Part shown: positions 1 through 11,046 of the stretch, in pieces | How positions within the stretch are numbered: the stretch's first letter is position 1 | How the letters are laid out: the number at the start of each line of letters is the position of its first letter | Assembly: GCA_015232335.1 (NCBI GenBank) | Contig: JADFZV010000013.1 | Span: 1 to 64,000 of the forward strand | Reading direction: 5' to 3' | DNA from: Alphaproteobacteria bacterium | GTDB taxonomy: Bacteria; Pseudomonadota; Alphaproteobacteria; Rhodospirillales; WMHbin7 | Length of the DNA: 64,000 bases | Program-made: the position numbers and the translations under genes | The notes under the pieces: generated by a model | What the model saw: the letters and a program-made list of their open reading frames with translations, nothing else | Databases searched by the model: none | What the model was told of the DNA's origin: nothing

Positions 1-699
1 CCGGTTGGAATGCTGCGCCGCCGCCAGGGCCTTGGCCACAGCCTCGGCATCATGCCCATCGACGCGGCAGGTTGCCCAGCCGGAAGCCGCAAAGCGGCCC
101 AGTTGGTCGTCGGATGTGGTAAGCGCCGTATCGCCATCGATGCAGATGCTGTTGTCGTCCCACAGCACGATCAGCTTGGAAAGCTTCAGGTGCCCTGCAA
201 TCGAAATCACTTCCTGGCTGATGCCTTCCATCAGGCAGCCGTCACCCACGATAACATAGGTGCGATGATCGACGATGTCGCCGCCAAAGCGCGCCGCCAT
301 CATGCGCTCGGCTAAGGCCATGCCCACGGCATTGGCCAATCCCTGGCCCAGGGGGCCAGTGGTGGTTTCCACGCCGGGACAATGTCCGAATTCGGGATGA
401 CCCGCCGTTTTTGAGTGAAGCTGACGGAAGTTCTTAAGCTCGTCGATGGTAACGCCCGGCGTTCCGATCAGATACAACAAAGCATAGAGCAGCATCGAAC
501 CGTGACCGGCCGACAGGACAAAGCGGTCGCGGTCGGGCCAGGCGGGATCGGCGGCATCATATTTCAAGAAGCGCGTAAACAGCACGGTCGCCACATCCGC
601 CATGCCCATGGGCATGCCGGGATGGCCTGATTTCGCCTTCTCAACGCCATCAACGGCTAGAAAACGGACGGCATTGGCAAGGTCTTGATGCGACGGCAT
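1..699 (-). CDS. tkt: Transketolase, N-terminal part (gene continues beyond window start)
   Basis: Reverse-strand translation from ATG at 699: [41 protein letters not shown]...; typical transketolase N-terminus with GDGCLMEG ThDP motif. Confidence 0.93.
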   Translation of the reverse strand, partial: MPSHQDLANAVRFLAVDGVEKAKSGHPGMPMGMADVATVLFTRFLKYDAADPAWPDRDRFVLSAGHGSMLLYALLYLIGTPGVTIDELKNFRQLHSKTAGHPEFGHCPGVETTTGPLGQGLANAVGMALAERMMAARFGGDIVDHRTYVIVGDGCLMEGISQEVISIAGHLKLSKLIVLWDDNSICIDGDTALTTSDDQLGRFAASGWATCRVDGHDAEAVAKALAAAQHSNR

Positions 700-724
700 A
701 AAGAAATTCTCCGTAAATCGACTT

Positions 725-1693
725 TTAAGTGGCGTAGTGGCCCATCGCGGCCTTGACCAGATGATAGGCCACCAGCAACTGCACCAAGGCCAGCGGATGG
801 CTTTGGCGATTGATGTCGGTGGCATCCGTGAACTGGCCGAGATTGCCGCGCAGATGGCTGGCCTCGGGAATCAGGCTCCACAGCAGTTCCTCCAGAGCCT
901 TGAAGCGGCGCTCTTCGATATCGCCTGAAATCTCCAGCACATCGACCGGTTTGCCATCGACGTCGCGCGCCAGTTCCAGACGCACGCCGTTCTTGGCGCC
1001 CACATCAACCACCGGCGACAGATCGGGATGCGGCAGCGTTGGGCGCAGAGTCAGGCGAGCATTCAATTTTGAGCCCGTTTCCTCGAGATTGGAGTCCGGC
1101 GGATAGAAACGCACGACCATGTCGGCGAAGGTGCGCTGAGGCTGGATGAATTCCGGGCTGTCGCTCTTGCGCTTTTCCAAAGAGGCCACCACTTCCTCGG
1201 CGGCATAGCCGCGCCTGGCGGTGTCGCGCTGAATCTTCCACCTTTCGCGCAGGGCTTCCTCGGGCTCAAGGTAAATCTTGACGTCATAACCGTCGCGCAT
1301 GGTGCGCGTTGTATAGCCCAAAAGCCCCTCTAGAATGATGTAGGGCTTGGGTTCGATATATTCCGGCCGCTCCAGCTTTCCGCCGTCGTGATTGTAGACG
1401 GGTTTCAGAATCGGCTGATTGTCCCTGAGCAAGTGAATGTGCTGCTCGAGAATATCCAGATAGTTGGCCTCGGGATCGAGCGCCGACAGGCCCTTGGCGG
1501 CGCGTTGGGCGCGGTCCAGGCGGTGATAATCGTCGGTGCAGATGGTGGCAACCCGGTCGGGCCCCAAGATGGCGGCGATTCCCGCCGACAGCGTGGTTTT
1601 TCCCGAGGCGGAATCGCCCACGATACCAAGAATGATGGGGCGTTGTACGTGGCGGCTGACTGGCATGGCGCTTATCCTTCCCGCTTGTGCCAA
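725..1693 (-). CDS. prk: Phosphoribulokinase (true start probably the internal [10 protein letters not shown] Met)
   Basis: P-loop [46 protein letters not shown] motifs of PRK. Confidence 0.9.
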   Translation of the reverse strand: MAQAGRISAMPVSRHVQRPIILGIVGDSASGKTTLSAGIAAILGPDRVATICTDDYHRLDRAQRAAKGLSALDPEANYLDILEQHIHLLRDNQPILKPVYNHDGGKLERPEYIEPKPYIILEGLLGYTTRTMRDGYDVKIYLEPEEALRERWKIQRDTARRGYAAEEVVASLEKRKSDSPEFIQPQRTFADMVVRFYPPDSNLEETGSKLNARLTLRPTLPHPDLSPVVDVGAKNGVRLELARDVDGKPVDVLEISGDIEERRFKALEELLWSLIPEASHLRGNLGQFTDATDINRQSHPLALVQLLVAYHLVKAAMGHYAT

Positions 1694-2649
1694 GTGGTCA
1701 GAACTTGACGTGTACCGGACGGCCCGGCAACCAGCATGGTCTGCGTCTTCTCAAGATCCTTGGTGCGCTCGACACCCTCCAGCATAAGGCCGGTGGTGAT
1801 GCCGGTGGCGCAGAAATACACCTGATCGCTTTTCACCAGATCGTTCAGGCTGCACCAGCGTTCGAGATTGAATCCGGCCGCCAGAACGGCCTGGCGCTCG
1901 GTTGCCAACTGCGGATCGATGCGGGCCATGAACTCGCCGCCCAGGGCCTTGATGGCGCAGGCCGAGATCATGCCCTCGGGCACACCGCCGGTGCCCATCA
2001 GAACATCGATGTCCGAGCCCGGAATGGCGGCCAGAATGGCGCCCGCCACGTCGCCCGCCGGATAAAGGGCGACCCTGGCACCCGCCTTGTGAATGGCTTC
2101 GACCAAATCGCGGTGACGGGGCTTTTCTTGCACATAGACGGTCAGGTCGTCCACGGCCTTGTCAGTCGCCTTGGCGACCACAGCCAGCTTTTCGCCCACA
2201 CTCATGGCGGGATCGATCAGGCCCTTGACGGCGGGGGGGCCTGCGAATTTTTCCATATAAAAGGCGGGGCCCGGATCGAACAGCGTATCCCTGGGCGTCA
2301 TGGCGATGACGGCCATGGCGTTGGTCATGCCCTTGGCAAGATAGCTTGTCCCCTCGATGGGGTCCGCTGCGATATCGAGCTTCAGGGGATGGGCCGGATC
2401 ACCCACCTTCTCCCCGGTATAAAGCTCGGGAAATTCGTCAGGCGATCCCTCGCCGATTAGAACGCGTCCATCAAAGGGCAACTGATCCAGGCGCTCGCGC
2501 ATGGCATGAATGGCGGCGAAATCGCCCTGGCCCTTGTTGCCGCGCCCAATCCAGTGATAGGCGGCTCTGGCCGCGGCTTCGGTGGCCTCACGCAGCGCAT
2601 AGACGAACAATTCGCTGGAATAGGGCTCGGGCGTCTTGAGCATGTCCAT
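1672..2649 (-). CDS. glpX: Class II fructose-1,6-bisphosphatase
   Basis: ORF 1672..3231 minus; coding similarity begins at MDMLKTPEPYSSELF (2649). GlpX motifs DPIEGTS, GTGGVPEGMISACAIKALGGEF. Confidence 0.92.
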   Translation of the reverse strand: MDMLKTPEPYSSELFVYALREATEAAARAAYHWIGRGNKGQGDFAAIHAMRERLDQLPFDGRVLIGEGSPDEFPELYTGEKVGDPAHPLKLDIAADPIEGTSYLAKGMTNAMAVIAMTPRDTLFDPGPAFYMEKFAGPPAVKGLIDPAMSVGEKLAVVAKATDKAVDDLTVYVQEKPRHRDLVEAIHKAGARVALYPAGDVAGAILAAIPGSDIDVLMGTGGVPEGMISACAIKALGGEFMARIDPQLATERQAVLAAGFNLERWCSLNDLVKSDQVYFCATGITTGLMLEGVERTKDLEKTQTMLVAGPSGTRQVLTTWHKREG

Positions 2650-2783
2650 CTCCTCCCAGCGATCCCTTTCGGGATGTCTCGTTCCAGCCGATAGCATCAG
2701 GGGTAGGAGGCTTCTTGCCAACACCCACCCGGGTCGTAGCATAGAATTCTTTGCAGAGGAGGCAATCCACCCATTCGGGTGGA

Positions 2784-3410
2784 TCAGGCAGATTCCCGCT
2801 CTTTCAGATATCGCGCCACGGCCTGGGCCCTGTTGCTGACCCCCAGCTTGTCGAACAAATTCTTCAAGTGAAATTTCACCGTATTGAGCGAAATGTCGAA
2901 CTGCCCGGCAATCTGGGCGTTCGTCAGCCCGCCCGCCAGGGCCGCCAGCAACTCGCGCTCTCGGGGCGTCAGTCCGGCGAAAGGATCGGTAACCAGCTTG
3001 GCGACATCCATGAAGGGGAACACCATGCGTCCCGAAGCCACCTGGAGGATCGTATCGATCAGAACGGCAGGCTGATCCTTCTTGGAACAGAAGCCAGCAG
3101 CGCCCAACGCCATGGCCTGGCGCGGAATATCGGGATTCGGCGAGCCTGTATAGACGATCACCCGAGGCGTGGCTTCCTTGCCCTTGAGGGCAGCAAGAAC
3201 GCCCTTGCCATCCAGAAAGGGCATCTCCCAACCGATGATGCCCGTGTCGAAATTCAAGCGCTCAACCGCTTCCAAGAACCGCTCGCCATCGGCACAGACG
3301 GCAACCAAGCGGAAGCGATCGTCATTCTCGAACAGACGAACCAGACTCTGCTGAAGCAGAGGATTCTTCTCGGCGATCACGATATCGATCTGTTTGTTGT
3401 TCGTGCTCAT
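2784..3410 (-). CDS. NarL/FixJ-type response regulator with degenerate receiver and LuxR HTH
   Basis: MSTNNKQIDIVIAEKNPLLQQSL...; C-terminal LTPRERELLAALAGGLTNAQIAGQFDISLNTVKFHLKNLFDKLGV is a LuxR-type HTH. Confidence 0.88.
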   Translation of the reverse strand: MSTNNKQIDIVIAEKNPLLQQSLVRLFENDDRFRLVAVCADGERFLEAVERLNFDTGIIGWEMPFLDGKGVLAALKGKEATPRVIVYTGSPNPDIPRQAMALGAAGFCSKKDQPAVLIDTILQVASGRMVFPFMDVAKLVTDPFAGLTPRERELLAALAGGLTNAQIAGQFDISLNTVKFHLKNLFDKLGVSNRAQAVARYLKERESA

Positions 3411-3507
3411 ATCGCCGTTCACTCCCCTTCGGCGCCCGATATATAAGAAACCGTGCAACAATACCTGATTTCAAGTGTAGCGCAAGCCCTACCCTTTAGA
3501 AGTAATC

Positions 3508-3534
3508 AAAAACCCCCTAAGTAGCAGCAGGGGG
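3508..3534 (-). terminator. Candidate rho-independent terminator
   Basis: Minus strand reads CCCCCTGCTGCTACTTAGGGGGTTTTTG: 5-bp GC stem followed by a T run. Confidence 0.6.
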
Positions 3535-3673
3535 CCATCCGTCCCCGGGGTGGGTCGGCCTCCCCGCCCTAACGAGCGGGGCAAGGCGCGGTAGACTCAT
3601 AGCTATCTACCTATGATTCTTGTGCTTTTGATGCCAAGCATTGCCACCGCTTATGCCGCTCTGCCGACTGGGA

Positions 3674-4375
3674 TCAGGCGATCAGTGCTGCTTTGGGTGT
3701 GGGGGTGTGCAGCCCCTCGCTCAGAAAGCCGGGAGCTGCCGGATTGAGATGTTTTCGCCAGGCCGACCAGCGGCCGATGTAATTGGACAAGGCGGCATGG
3801 CCTTCCGACAGGGGATGCACGCCGTTGCCCTGTTCGATCGCCCTTTGCCAGCGCCGGTCGCGATTCAGCGTTCCCATCAGATCGAGATAAGGCACACCAA
3901 GTTGCTCGGCCAGCGACTTGTAGGCGTCGTTCAATCCCATCAGGCGGCTGCCATTCAAGTGCCAGACCCGGCCCTCGGAATCGCGCCAGACCGATTTTGG
4001 GCGCAGAGGGGGCGGCCCCACCCACAAAGTGGGATAATTGCGCAAACTGGTGCGCATGACGGTTTCTGCCCAGAACATGCTTTCGGGCAGAGACAGACGC
4101 ACCCCCTCGGCTTCGTTCGCCGACATATCCGCGACACCGAAGCAGAACAGGACCAGCGATTCGGCGTGATCATGAAGCCGTGCCGCCGTCTCGGCCTCGG
4201 CCCTGGAAGCCAGATCGCGCGTGACCTCTCCGGCAACACCCAGCGCCATCAGCTCGAAGCGTCCTCCGAACGAGGTCTCGCTGCGCGTCAGATGACCCGT
4301 CCAGCCGACACCCCCGGCATCGCCTAGCGTCGTCGCCAGATCGTCTCCCAAAATGCAAATTCGCAAACGGCCCAT
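3674..4375 (-). CDS. SGNH/GDSL-family hydrolase-like protein
   Basis: N-terminal LRICILGDDLATTLGDAGGVGWTGHL aligns with MRICFxGDSFxxGTGD; C-terminal GNGVHPLSEGHAALSNYI matches the D-x-x-H block. Confidence 0.75.
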   Translation of the reverse strand: MGRLRICILGDDLATTLGDAGGVGWTGHLTRSETSFGGRFELMALGVAGEVTRDLASRAEAETAARLHDHAESLVLFCFGVADMSANEAEGVRLSLPESMFWAETVMRTSLRNYPTLWVGPPPLRPKSVWRDSEGRVWHLNGSRLMGLNDAYKSLAEQLGVPYLDLMGTLNRDRRWQRAIEQGNGVHPLSEGHAALSNYIGRWSAWRKHLNPAAPGFLSEGLHTPTPKAALIA

Positions 4376-4422
4376 TCAGGTAACCTCCTATTCGAATCAT
4401 CGCGCCTATCCCCAAGATACGC

Positions 4423-4438
4423 TGTGATCCGAATCACA
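4423..4438. promoter_or_regulatory. CRP/FNR-superfamily-like palindrome TGTGATCCGAATCACA
   Basis: Exact TGTGA-N6-TCACA, arms TGTGAT/ATCACA, 48 bp upstream of the SGNH gene start (4375). Confidence 0.6.
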
Positions 4439-4484
4439 TAATTCTCAAGATGTTGGGGGCGTTTGGTAAATTAATTGATAAGAT

Positions 4485-5813
4485 TTAGTGTGTCTTCAAA
4501 GCGGCAAGGCGCGCCAGCTCGGCCAGGGCTTCTTCACGCCCAGCTCTGAAATCACCTTCTTCCCACCAGGAGCGGACGGCTTCGACCGCCTCGCCTACCT
4601 GGGGGCCCTGGGGAACGCCCAGCGCCAGGGCATCGCGGCCCCTGACAGGGCATTCAACCGGCTGCCAGAGCATGGCTTCTTGCAGCATCTGCATCCAGGG
4701 CTCGGACGCGGCAGCATCCGATCTGGGATCGACATCGCGCAGGCCCGCCCAGGCGATCAGGGCGCGATCCATGAAACAGTCTGCGCCCATTTGGTAAAGC
4801 AGGCGCCGCCGCCCCTTGGAACTCAAGGCCGGTGTGGGCCGCGTGGTGGGAGCCGCACACATCTTTTCCAGCCGTTCCGTTTCTTGATTCGAGAACTTAA
4901 ATCGCGCAGCGATGCTCTTTGCCCCCTTGGCGTCGGCTTCGATCAGAATGGCCAGGCGACGCGTCGGATCGGGCTTAAGTCCTGGCAGATGGAAGCCCCT
5001 GTCCTCAAGCCAGGCCAGTTGGCGCAGGCGACCGAAGTGCTGGGCCTCGGGCAGAATATGGGGCAGCACCTTTTCGCCCTGCATGAGCGACAACACGCCT
5101 GCGGGATCAGGCGCCATGAGAAGGCGCAGCATCTCGCCTCTGATCCGCTCGCCCGAAAGATTGGGCAGCAGATGGGCCAGCGCCCGGCAGGCGGCCAACG
5201 AGGGCACATGCGCCGGCGGATGTCCGTAATAGGCATGGAAGCGGAAAAAGCGCAGCAGGCGCAGCACGTCTTCTTTGATGCGCGATTGGGGGTCGCCCAC
5301 AAAGCGAACCAGCCCCCGGCCCAGATCGGCCAACCCGTTGACAGGATCGTGAATCATCCCATCGGCGTTCATCGACAGAGCGTTGATGGTGAAATCGCGC
5401 CGCATCGCATCGGCCTGCCCATCATCCGTAAAGGCGACCCGGGCATGACGCCCGAAGCTTTCGACATCATGGCGCAGGGTGGTGATCTCGAAATGCTCTT
5501 TGCCGACGACGGCGGTGACGGTGCCATGCGCAAGGCCAGTGGGAATGGCGCGAATGACCGCCGCCTGCAAAAGCCGCATTACCTCGACAGGTTCCAGCGG
5601 CGTCGCGATATCGATATCCTTGACGGCACGCTTCAGCACCGCATCGCGCACGCAGCCCCCGACGAAACGCACTTCGCTTCCGGTCGAAGCCAAAGCCCTC
5701 AGCACGGCCTGCGTTGACTCGGACGTCATCCAGGGCTGAGGCGCAACCTGCCCCAGGGGGCCATCGATCTCTGGCTCGTCATCTTCTGTAAAGTGCTTCG
5801 GATGCCTGGACAT
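4485..5813 (-). CDS. cca: CCA tRNA nucleotidyltransferase / poly(A) polymerase family
   Basis: VRFVGGCVRDAVLKRAVKDIDIATPLEP; RRDFTINALSMNADGMIHDPVNGLADL; RIKEDVLRLLRFFRFHAYYG. Confidence 0.9.
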   Translation of the reverse strand: MSRHPKHFTEDDEPEIDGPLGQVAPQPWMTSESTQAVLRALASTGSEVRFVGGCVRDAVLKRAVKDIDIATPLEPVEVMRLLQAAVIRAIPTGLAHGTVTAVVGKEHFEITTLRHDVESFGRHARVAFTDDGQADAMRRDFTINALSMNADGMIHDPVNGLADLGRGLVRFVGDPQSRIKEDVLRLLRFFRFHAYYGHPPAHVPSLAACRALAHLLPNLSGERIRGEMLRLLMAPDPAGVLSLMQGEKVLPHILPEAQHFGRLRQLAWLEDRGFHLPGLKPDPTRRLAILIEADAKGAKSIAARFKFSNQETERLEKMCAAPTTRPTPALSSKGRRRLLYQMGADCFMDRALIAWAGLRDVDPRSDAAASEPWMQMLQEAMLWQPVECPVRGRDALALGVPQGPQVGEAVEAVRSWWEEGDFRAGREEALAELARLAALKTH

Positions 5814-5864
5814 GTAGCTAGTATGGCATGGAGGATTGAGGTTGCAACGCACCTGTGCGGTCGG

Positions 5865-6659
5865 TCACTTATGTCCCAGCATCACCACCCCCAGGTCCGA
5901 ATAGCGCCTTGGCCCCCATCTTTCCGCCAACTTGCCCAGGATATCCGCTGATGGCTCTTCCCCCTCGACATGGCCCAGGCGGCTTTCGGAAAATCCGGCG
6001 TTTTCCAAAGCCTCTGCGTAATCCTCGACAAAATGACGGTTGATGTGGGGAGAGTCGTAGACGAAGTGCAATATCCGCTCCGTGACCTCTCTGGGATAGG
6101 TTTGCTCCAGCAAGGCGGCCATGCCCTCGCGGTCCTGCAGCAGGTGGCTCCAGGGCGGAAAGGGGGGATTGGCATAGCTGAGTTCAATCCCGTCATGAAG
6201 AACGGGAGGCAGATGATGCCCGAAGGAAGAGGGCCAAATGGCCATGGCGGATAGAAAGAACCGTCCCCCGTCCCTTAACCCCCTGTGGATGGCGCTCAGG
6301 GCGCCCTTGACGTCTGCGATGTGTTCGAAGGCGCAGGTCGAAAAAGCGAAGTCGAAATACCCGTCAAAGCGTTGCGGCAGGTCGAGGACGCTTCCGGCCC
6401 ATGACGACCAGGGGCTGCCCGGGACGGCAGAGTCGACTTGGCCGTCATACGCCACCTCTGGATGGCCGGAAGCCCCGTAGGCTTCGTGCCAATAACCAGG
6501 GAAATCAACGCTCAACCATTCGGCTGCCTTATAAGTGCCAAGCCCCACTTCCCGGGGCAGCCTGCCGCCAATTTCAAGAACCTTCCCTCCCTCAAAACCA
6601 CCAAGAAGCTGAACGGCTGCTTTTAGATGATGCAGGTGGTAGGAGGGCTCATCGACCAT
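5865..6659 (-). CDS. SAM-dependent class I methyltransferase
   Basis: GGKVLEIGGRLPREVGLGTYKAAEWLSVDFPG; FDFAFSTCAFEHIADVKGALSAIHRGLRDGGRF. Confidence 0.7.
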   Translation of the reverse strand: MVDEPSYHLHHLKAAVQLLGGFEGGKVLEIGGRLPREVGLGTYKAAEWLSVDFPGYWHEAYGASGHPEVAYDGQVDSAVPGSPWSSWAGSVLDLPQRFDGYFDFAFSTCAFEHIADVKGALSAIHRGLRDGGRFFLSAMAIWPSSFGHHLPPVLHDGIELSYANPPFPPWSHLLQDREGMAALLEQTYPREVTERILHFVYDSPHINRHFVEDYAEALENAGFSESRLGHVEGEEPSADILGKLAERWGPRRYSDLGVVMLGHK

Positions 6660-6676
6660 CTGGCTGCTTTGTTCCC

Positions 6677-8560
6677 CTATCCAAGGGCAGAGGTTGCGGC
6701 AGCAACAATGGAGCTGGCATCCAGCCCGGCCTCGACCAATTGGCGGGCTTGCGTATCATGCTCGATGAAATGATCGGGCAGGCACAGCATGCGCAGTTTC
6801 AATCCGCGATCCAGCAACCCGTTATTGGTCAGGAAATGCGCGACCTGAGCGGCAAATCCGCCGATGGCGTTCTCTTCGACCGTGATCAGAAGCTCGTGAT
6901 GACGGGCCAGTTTTTCCACCAGCGCCCCGTCGATCGGTTTGGCGAAGCGGGCATCGGCCACGGTGGCCGAGATGCCTTGTTCTGCCAGGATATCCGCAGC
7001 CCTCAAGGCCTCGCCCAGGCGTGTGCCCAGGCTAAGGATCGCCACCCGGCTTCCTTCCCGCACGATTCGCCCCTGACCGATGGCGAGCGGAATGCCTTCT
7101 TGGGGCAGGTCGATCCCGACGCCCTCGCCCCTGGGATAGCGCAGAAAGCTGGGCAGATCGTCCATCGCGGCCTGTGTGGCCACCATATGCACCAACTCGG
7201 CCTCGTCGGACGGCGCCATGATCACGACGCCGGGCAGGCAACCCAGAAAGGAAAGGTCGTAGGAGCCGTGATGGGTGGCGCCATCGGCACCGACCAGACC
7301 GGCACGATCCAGAACGAAACGAACCGGCAGATGCTGCAGCACGACATCGTGCATGACCTGATCATAGCCGCGCTGAAGGAAGGTGGAATAGATGGCACAA
7401 AAGGGCTTCAGCCCCTCGCAGGCCAGGCCCGCTGCAAAGGTGACGGCATGCTGTTCGGCGATGCCAACATCGAACAGGCGCTGGGGATGGGCTTGGCCAA
7501 AAATATCAAGCCCCGTGCCGGTCGGCATGGCCGCCGTGATGGCGCAGATGCGCTTGTCCTTCTGCCCTTCCTTGGCAAGAGCTCTTCCGAACACGCTGGT
7601 ATAGCTGGGCGCATTGGCCTTGGGCTTGGCCTGCTCGCCGGTCTCGACGTTGAAGCGGCTGACCCCGTGATATTTGTCATCCGCCTCTTCGGCGGGTCCA
7701 TAGCCGCGTCCCTTTTGCGTGACCACATGAACCAGAACCGGCGACGGGTCCTCGATGTCACGGACATTCTTCAAGATCGGCAGCAGATGCTCGAAATTAT
7801 GACCATCCAGCGGACCGACATAGTAGAACCCCAGTTCCTCGAACAATGTGCCGCCGATCATCAGTCCGCGCGCATATTCCTCGACGCGCTTGGCCGCCCG
7901 TTCGATCGGTCGCGGAAACTTCTCGGCCACGTCCTTGGCGAAGTGCCTTAGTTGCAGATAGGGCTTCGACGACCACAGTCGCGACAGATAGGCGCTAAGC
8001 GCTCCCACCGGCTTGGCAATCGACATATCGTTGTCGTTCAGCACCACGATCAGACGCGTTTTGTGCGAGCCCGCATTGTTCAAAGCCTCGAAGGCCTGGC
8101 CCGCACTCATCGATCCATCGCCGATAACGGCGATGGCGCGTCTGGGCGTTCCTTGCAGTTCACTGCCCACCGCCATGCCCAGCGCCGCCGAGATCGAGGT
8201 CGAGCTGTGCCCGGCGCCGAAGGGGTCGTAGGGGCTTTCGTCGCGCTTGGTAAAACCAGAAAGACCGCCCTTCTGGCGCAGCGTGCACATCTGCTTGCGA
8301 CGCCCGGTGAGAATCTTGTGGGGATAGCTTTGATGGCCGACATCGAAGATCAGCCGGTCCTCGGGCGTGTTGAAGATGCTGTGCAGAGCCACGGTCAGCT
8401 CGACCACGCCCAGCCCGGCCCCCAGATGGCCGCCGGTCTGGGCCACGGCGCCGATCATTTCCTGGCGCACTTCCTCGGCCAACTGCTCAAGTTGGGCTGG
8501 GGTGAAATCCCTGAAATCTGCAGGGCAGTCGATCTGGTCAAGAAGGCGCTTGTCGGACAT
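6677..8560 (-). CDS. dxs: 1-deoxy-D-xylulose-5-phosphate synthase
   Basis: [68 protein letters not shown]. Confidence 0.96.
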   Translation of the reverse strand: MSDKRLLDQIDCPADFRDFTPAQLEQLAEEVRQEMIGAVAQTGGHLGAGLGVVELTVALHSIFNTPEDRLIFDVGHQSYPHKILTGRRKQMCTLRQKGGLSGFTKRDESPYDPFGAGHSSTSISAALGMAVGSELQGTPRRAIAVIGDGSMSAGQAFEALNNAGSHKTRLIVVLNDNDMSIAKPVGALSAYLSRLWSSKPYLQLRHFAKDVAEKFPRPIERAAKRVEEYARGLMIGGTLFEELGFYYVGPLDGHNFEHLLPILKNVRDIEDPSPVLVHVVTQKGRGYGPAEEADDKYHGVSRFNVETGEQAKPKANAPSYTSVFGRALAKEGQKDKRICAITAAMPTGTGLDIFGQAHPQRLFDVGIAEQHAVTFAAGLACEGLKPFCAIYSTFLQRGYDQVMHDVVLQHLPVRFVLDRAGLVGADGATHHGSYDLSFLGCLPGVVIMAPSDEAELVHMVATQAAMDDLPSFLRYPRGEGVGIDLPQEGIPLAIGQGRIVREGSRVAILSLGTRLGEALRAADILAEQGISATVADARFAKPIDGALVEKLARHHELLITVEENAIGGFAAQVAHFLTNNGLLDRGLKLRMLCLPDHFIEHDTQARQLVEAGLDASSIVAAATSALG

Positions 8561-8562
8561 GG

Positions 8563-9456
8563 CTAGTTTCTGCGCTCCAGCACATAGCGCACGGTATCGC
8601 GCAGAAGTTCTGCGGGCTCGCAATTGCCGAAGCTTTCCAGATGCTGGATGGCCTGATCACCCAAGGCCTTGGCCTGCGCCCTGGCGCGATCGGCACCCAG
8701 CAAGGAAACGAAGGTAGCCTTGCCCTGCTCGGCATCCTTGCCCGTCTTCTTGCCCATCTCTTCTGCCGACGCCTCAAGATCCAAAAGGTCGTCGGTGATC
8801 TGGAACACGAGGCCCAGATCGTGGGCATAAGCTTCCAGGGCCTGACGCTGCATGGGGTGGGCCTTGCCGAGAATGGGCCCGGCTACGCAGGAAAAGGCGA
8901 TCAAGCGCCCCGTCTTCATGCGCTGAAGCCTGGTAATGGCGGGAATATCCATGGGACGCGTCGCTGCCAGCATGTCGATCATCTGCCCGCCGACCATGCC
9001 CTGATGCCCCGCCGCCTCGGCCAGGGCCACCACCAGATCGGCCCGCACCTGGGGATCGGGATGCGTGGAAGCCCCCCCCAGAACCTCGAAGGCCTTGGTC
9101 AGCAGCGCGTCGCCCGCCAGAATGGCCGTCGCCTCGTCATAGGCGCGGTGGCAGGTGGGCAGGCCGCGCCGAAGATCGTCATTGTCCATGGCGGGAAGGT
9201 CGTCGTGAATCAGGGAATAGCAATGGACGAATTCGATGGCCGCCGCCGCGCGCGAGGCCGACTGTCTGGCGACATTGAACAAAGCCGCCGTGGTCAGAAC
9301 CAGAAAGGGGCGCAACCGCTTTCCGCCGTTCAGCGTGGCATAGCGCATGGCGGCAACCACGCGCGCTTCAGGCAATTCTGTTTCAGGCAGCAGCCTTTCG
9401 ACTTCCAGAACAAGCGTTGCAGCCGCTTCGTTCAGTGCCTTTTCCAAACGGTTCAT
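8563..9456 (-). CDS. ispA: Polyprenyl (farnesyl/geranylgeranyl) diphosphate synthase
   Basis: [51 protein letters not shown] (both Asp-rich motifs). Confidence 0.94.
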   Translation of the reverse strand: MNRLEKALNEAAATLVLEVERLLPETELPEARVVAAMRYATLNGGKRLRPFLVLTTAALFNVARQSASRAAAAIEFVHCYSLIHDDLPAMDNDDLRRGLPTCHRAYDEATAILAGDALLTKAFEVLGGASTHPDPQVRADLVVALAEAAGHQGMVGGQMIDMLAATRPMDIPAITRLQRMKTGRLIAFSCVAGPILGKAHPMQRQALEAYAHDLGLVFQITDDLLDLEASAEEMGKKTGKDAEQGKATFVSLLGADRARAQAKALGDQAIQHLESFGNCEPAELLRDTVRYVLERRN

Positions 9457-9472
9457 TGGCAACAATCTTTCC

Positions 9473-9718
9473 TTAGGCGGGATCGAAGGGAGCGCTAGAG
9501 GGGGCTTTGTCGGATGCCAAGACGATTCGCTCAACCTTGGCTTTGGCTTCAGCCAGTTTCCCTTCGCAATGACGCTTCAAAGAGGCGCCTCGCTCATAGG
9601 CGCCGACGGCCTCGTCAAGCTTGACCTTGCCCGCCTCGAGGCTACGCACGATCTGCTCAAGCTCGGCCAGGGCCTCTTCGAAGCTTAAGGTCGCGATATC
9701 TTGCGGTTTCGGGGTCAC
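9473..9718 (-). CDS. xseB: Exodeoxyribonuclease VII small subunit
   Basis: LSFEEALAELEQIVRSLEAGKVKLDEAVGAYERGASLKRHCEGKLAEAKAKVERI. Confidence 0.93.
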   Translation of the reverse strand: MTPKPQDIATLSFEEALAELEQIVRSLEAGKVKLDEAVGAYERGASLKRHCEGKLAEAKAKVERIVLASDKAPSSAPFDPA

Positions 9719-9750
9719 GGCAATTTTATTCCCAGTTCAGCCGGATGATT

Positions 9751-11046
<1,296 letters not shown>

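Noticed and set aside
1687-2460. Long + strand ORF (257 aa) opposite glpX; similar antisense ORFs at 4488..5717, 6401..7951, 9745..10854, 13837..15396, 24965..26191, 36262..37866, 52856..54346
   Set aside because: Shadow ORFs opposite well-supported genes in high-GC DNA; no recognisable domains.
2650-3231. N-terminal extension of the GlpX ORF to 3231
   Set aside because: Overlaps the response regulator gene and has no GlpX similarity before MDMLKTPEP.
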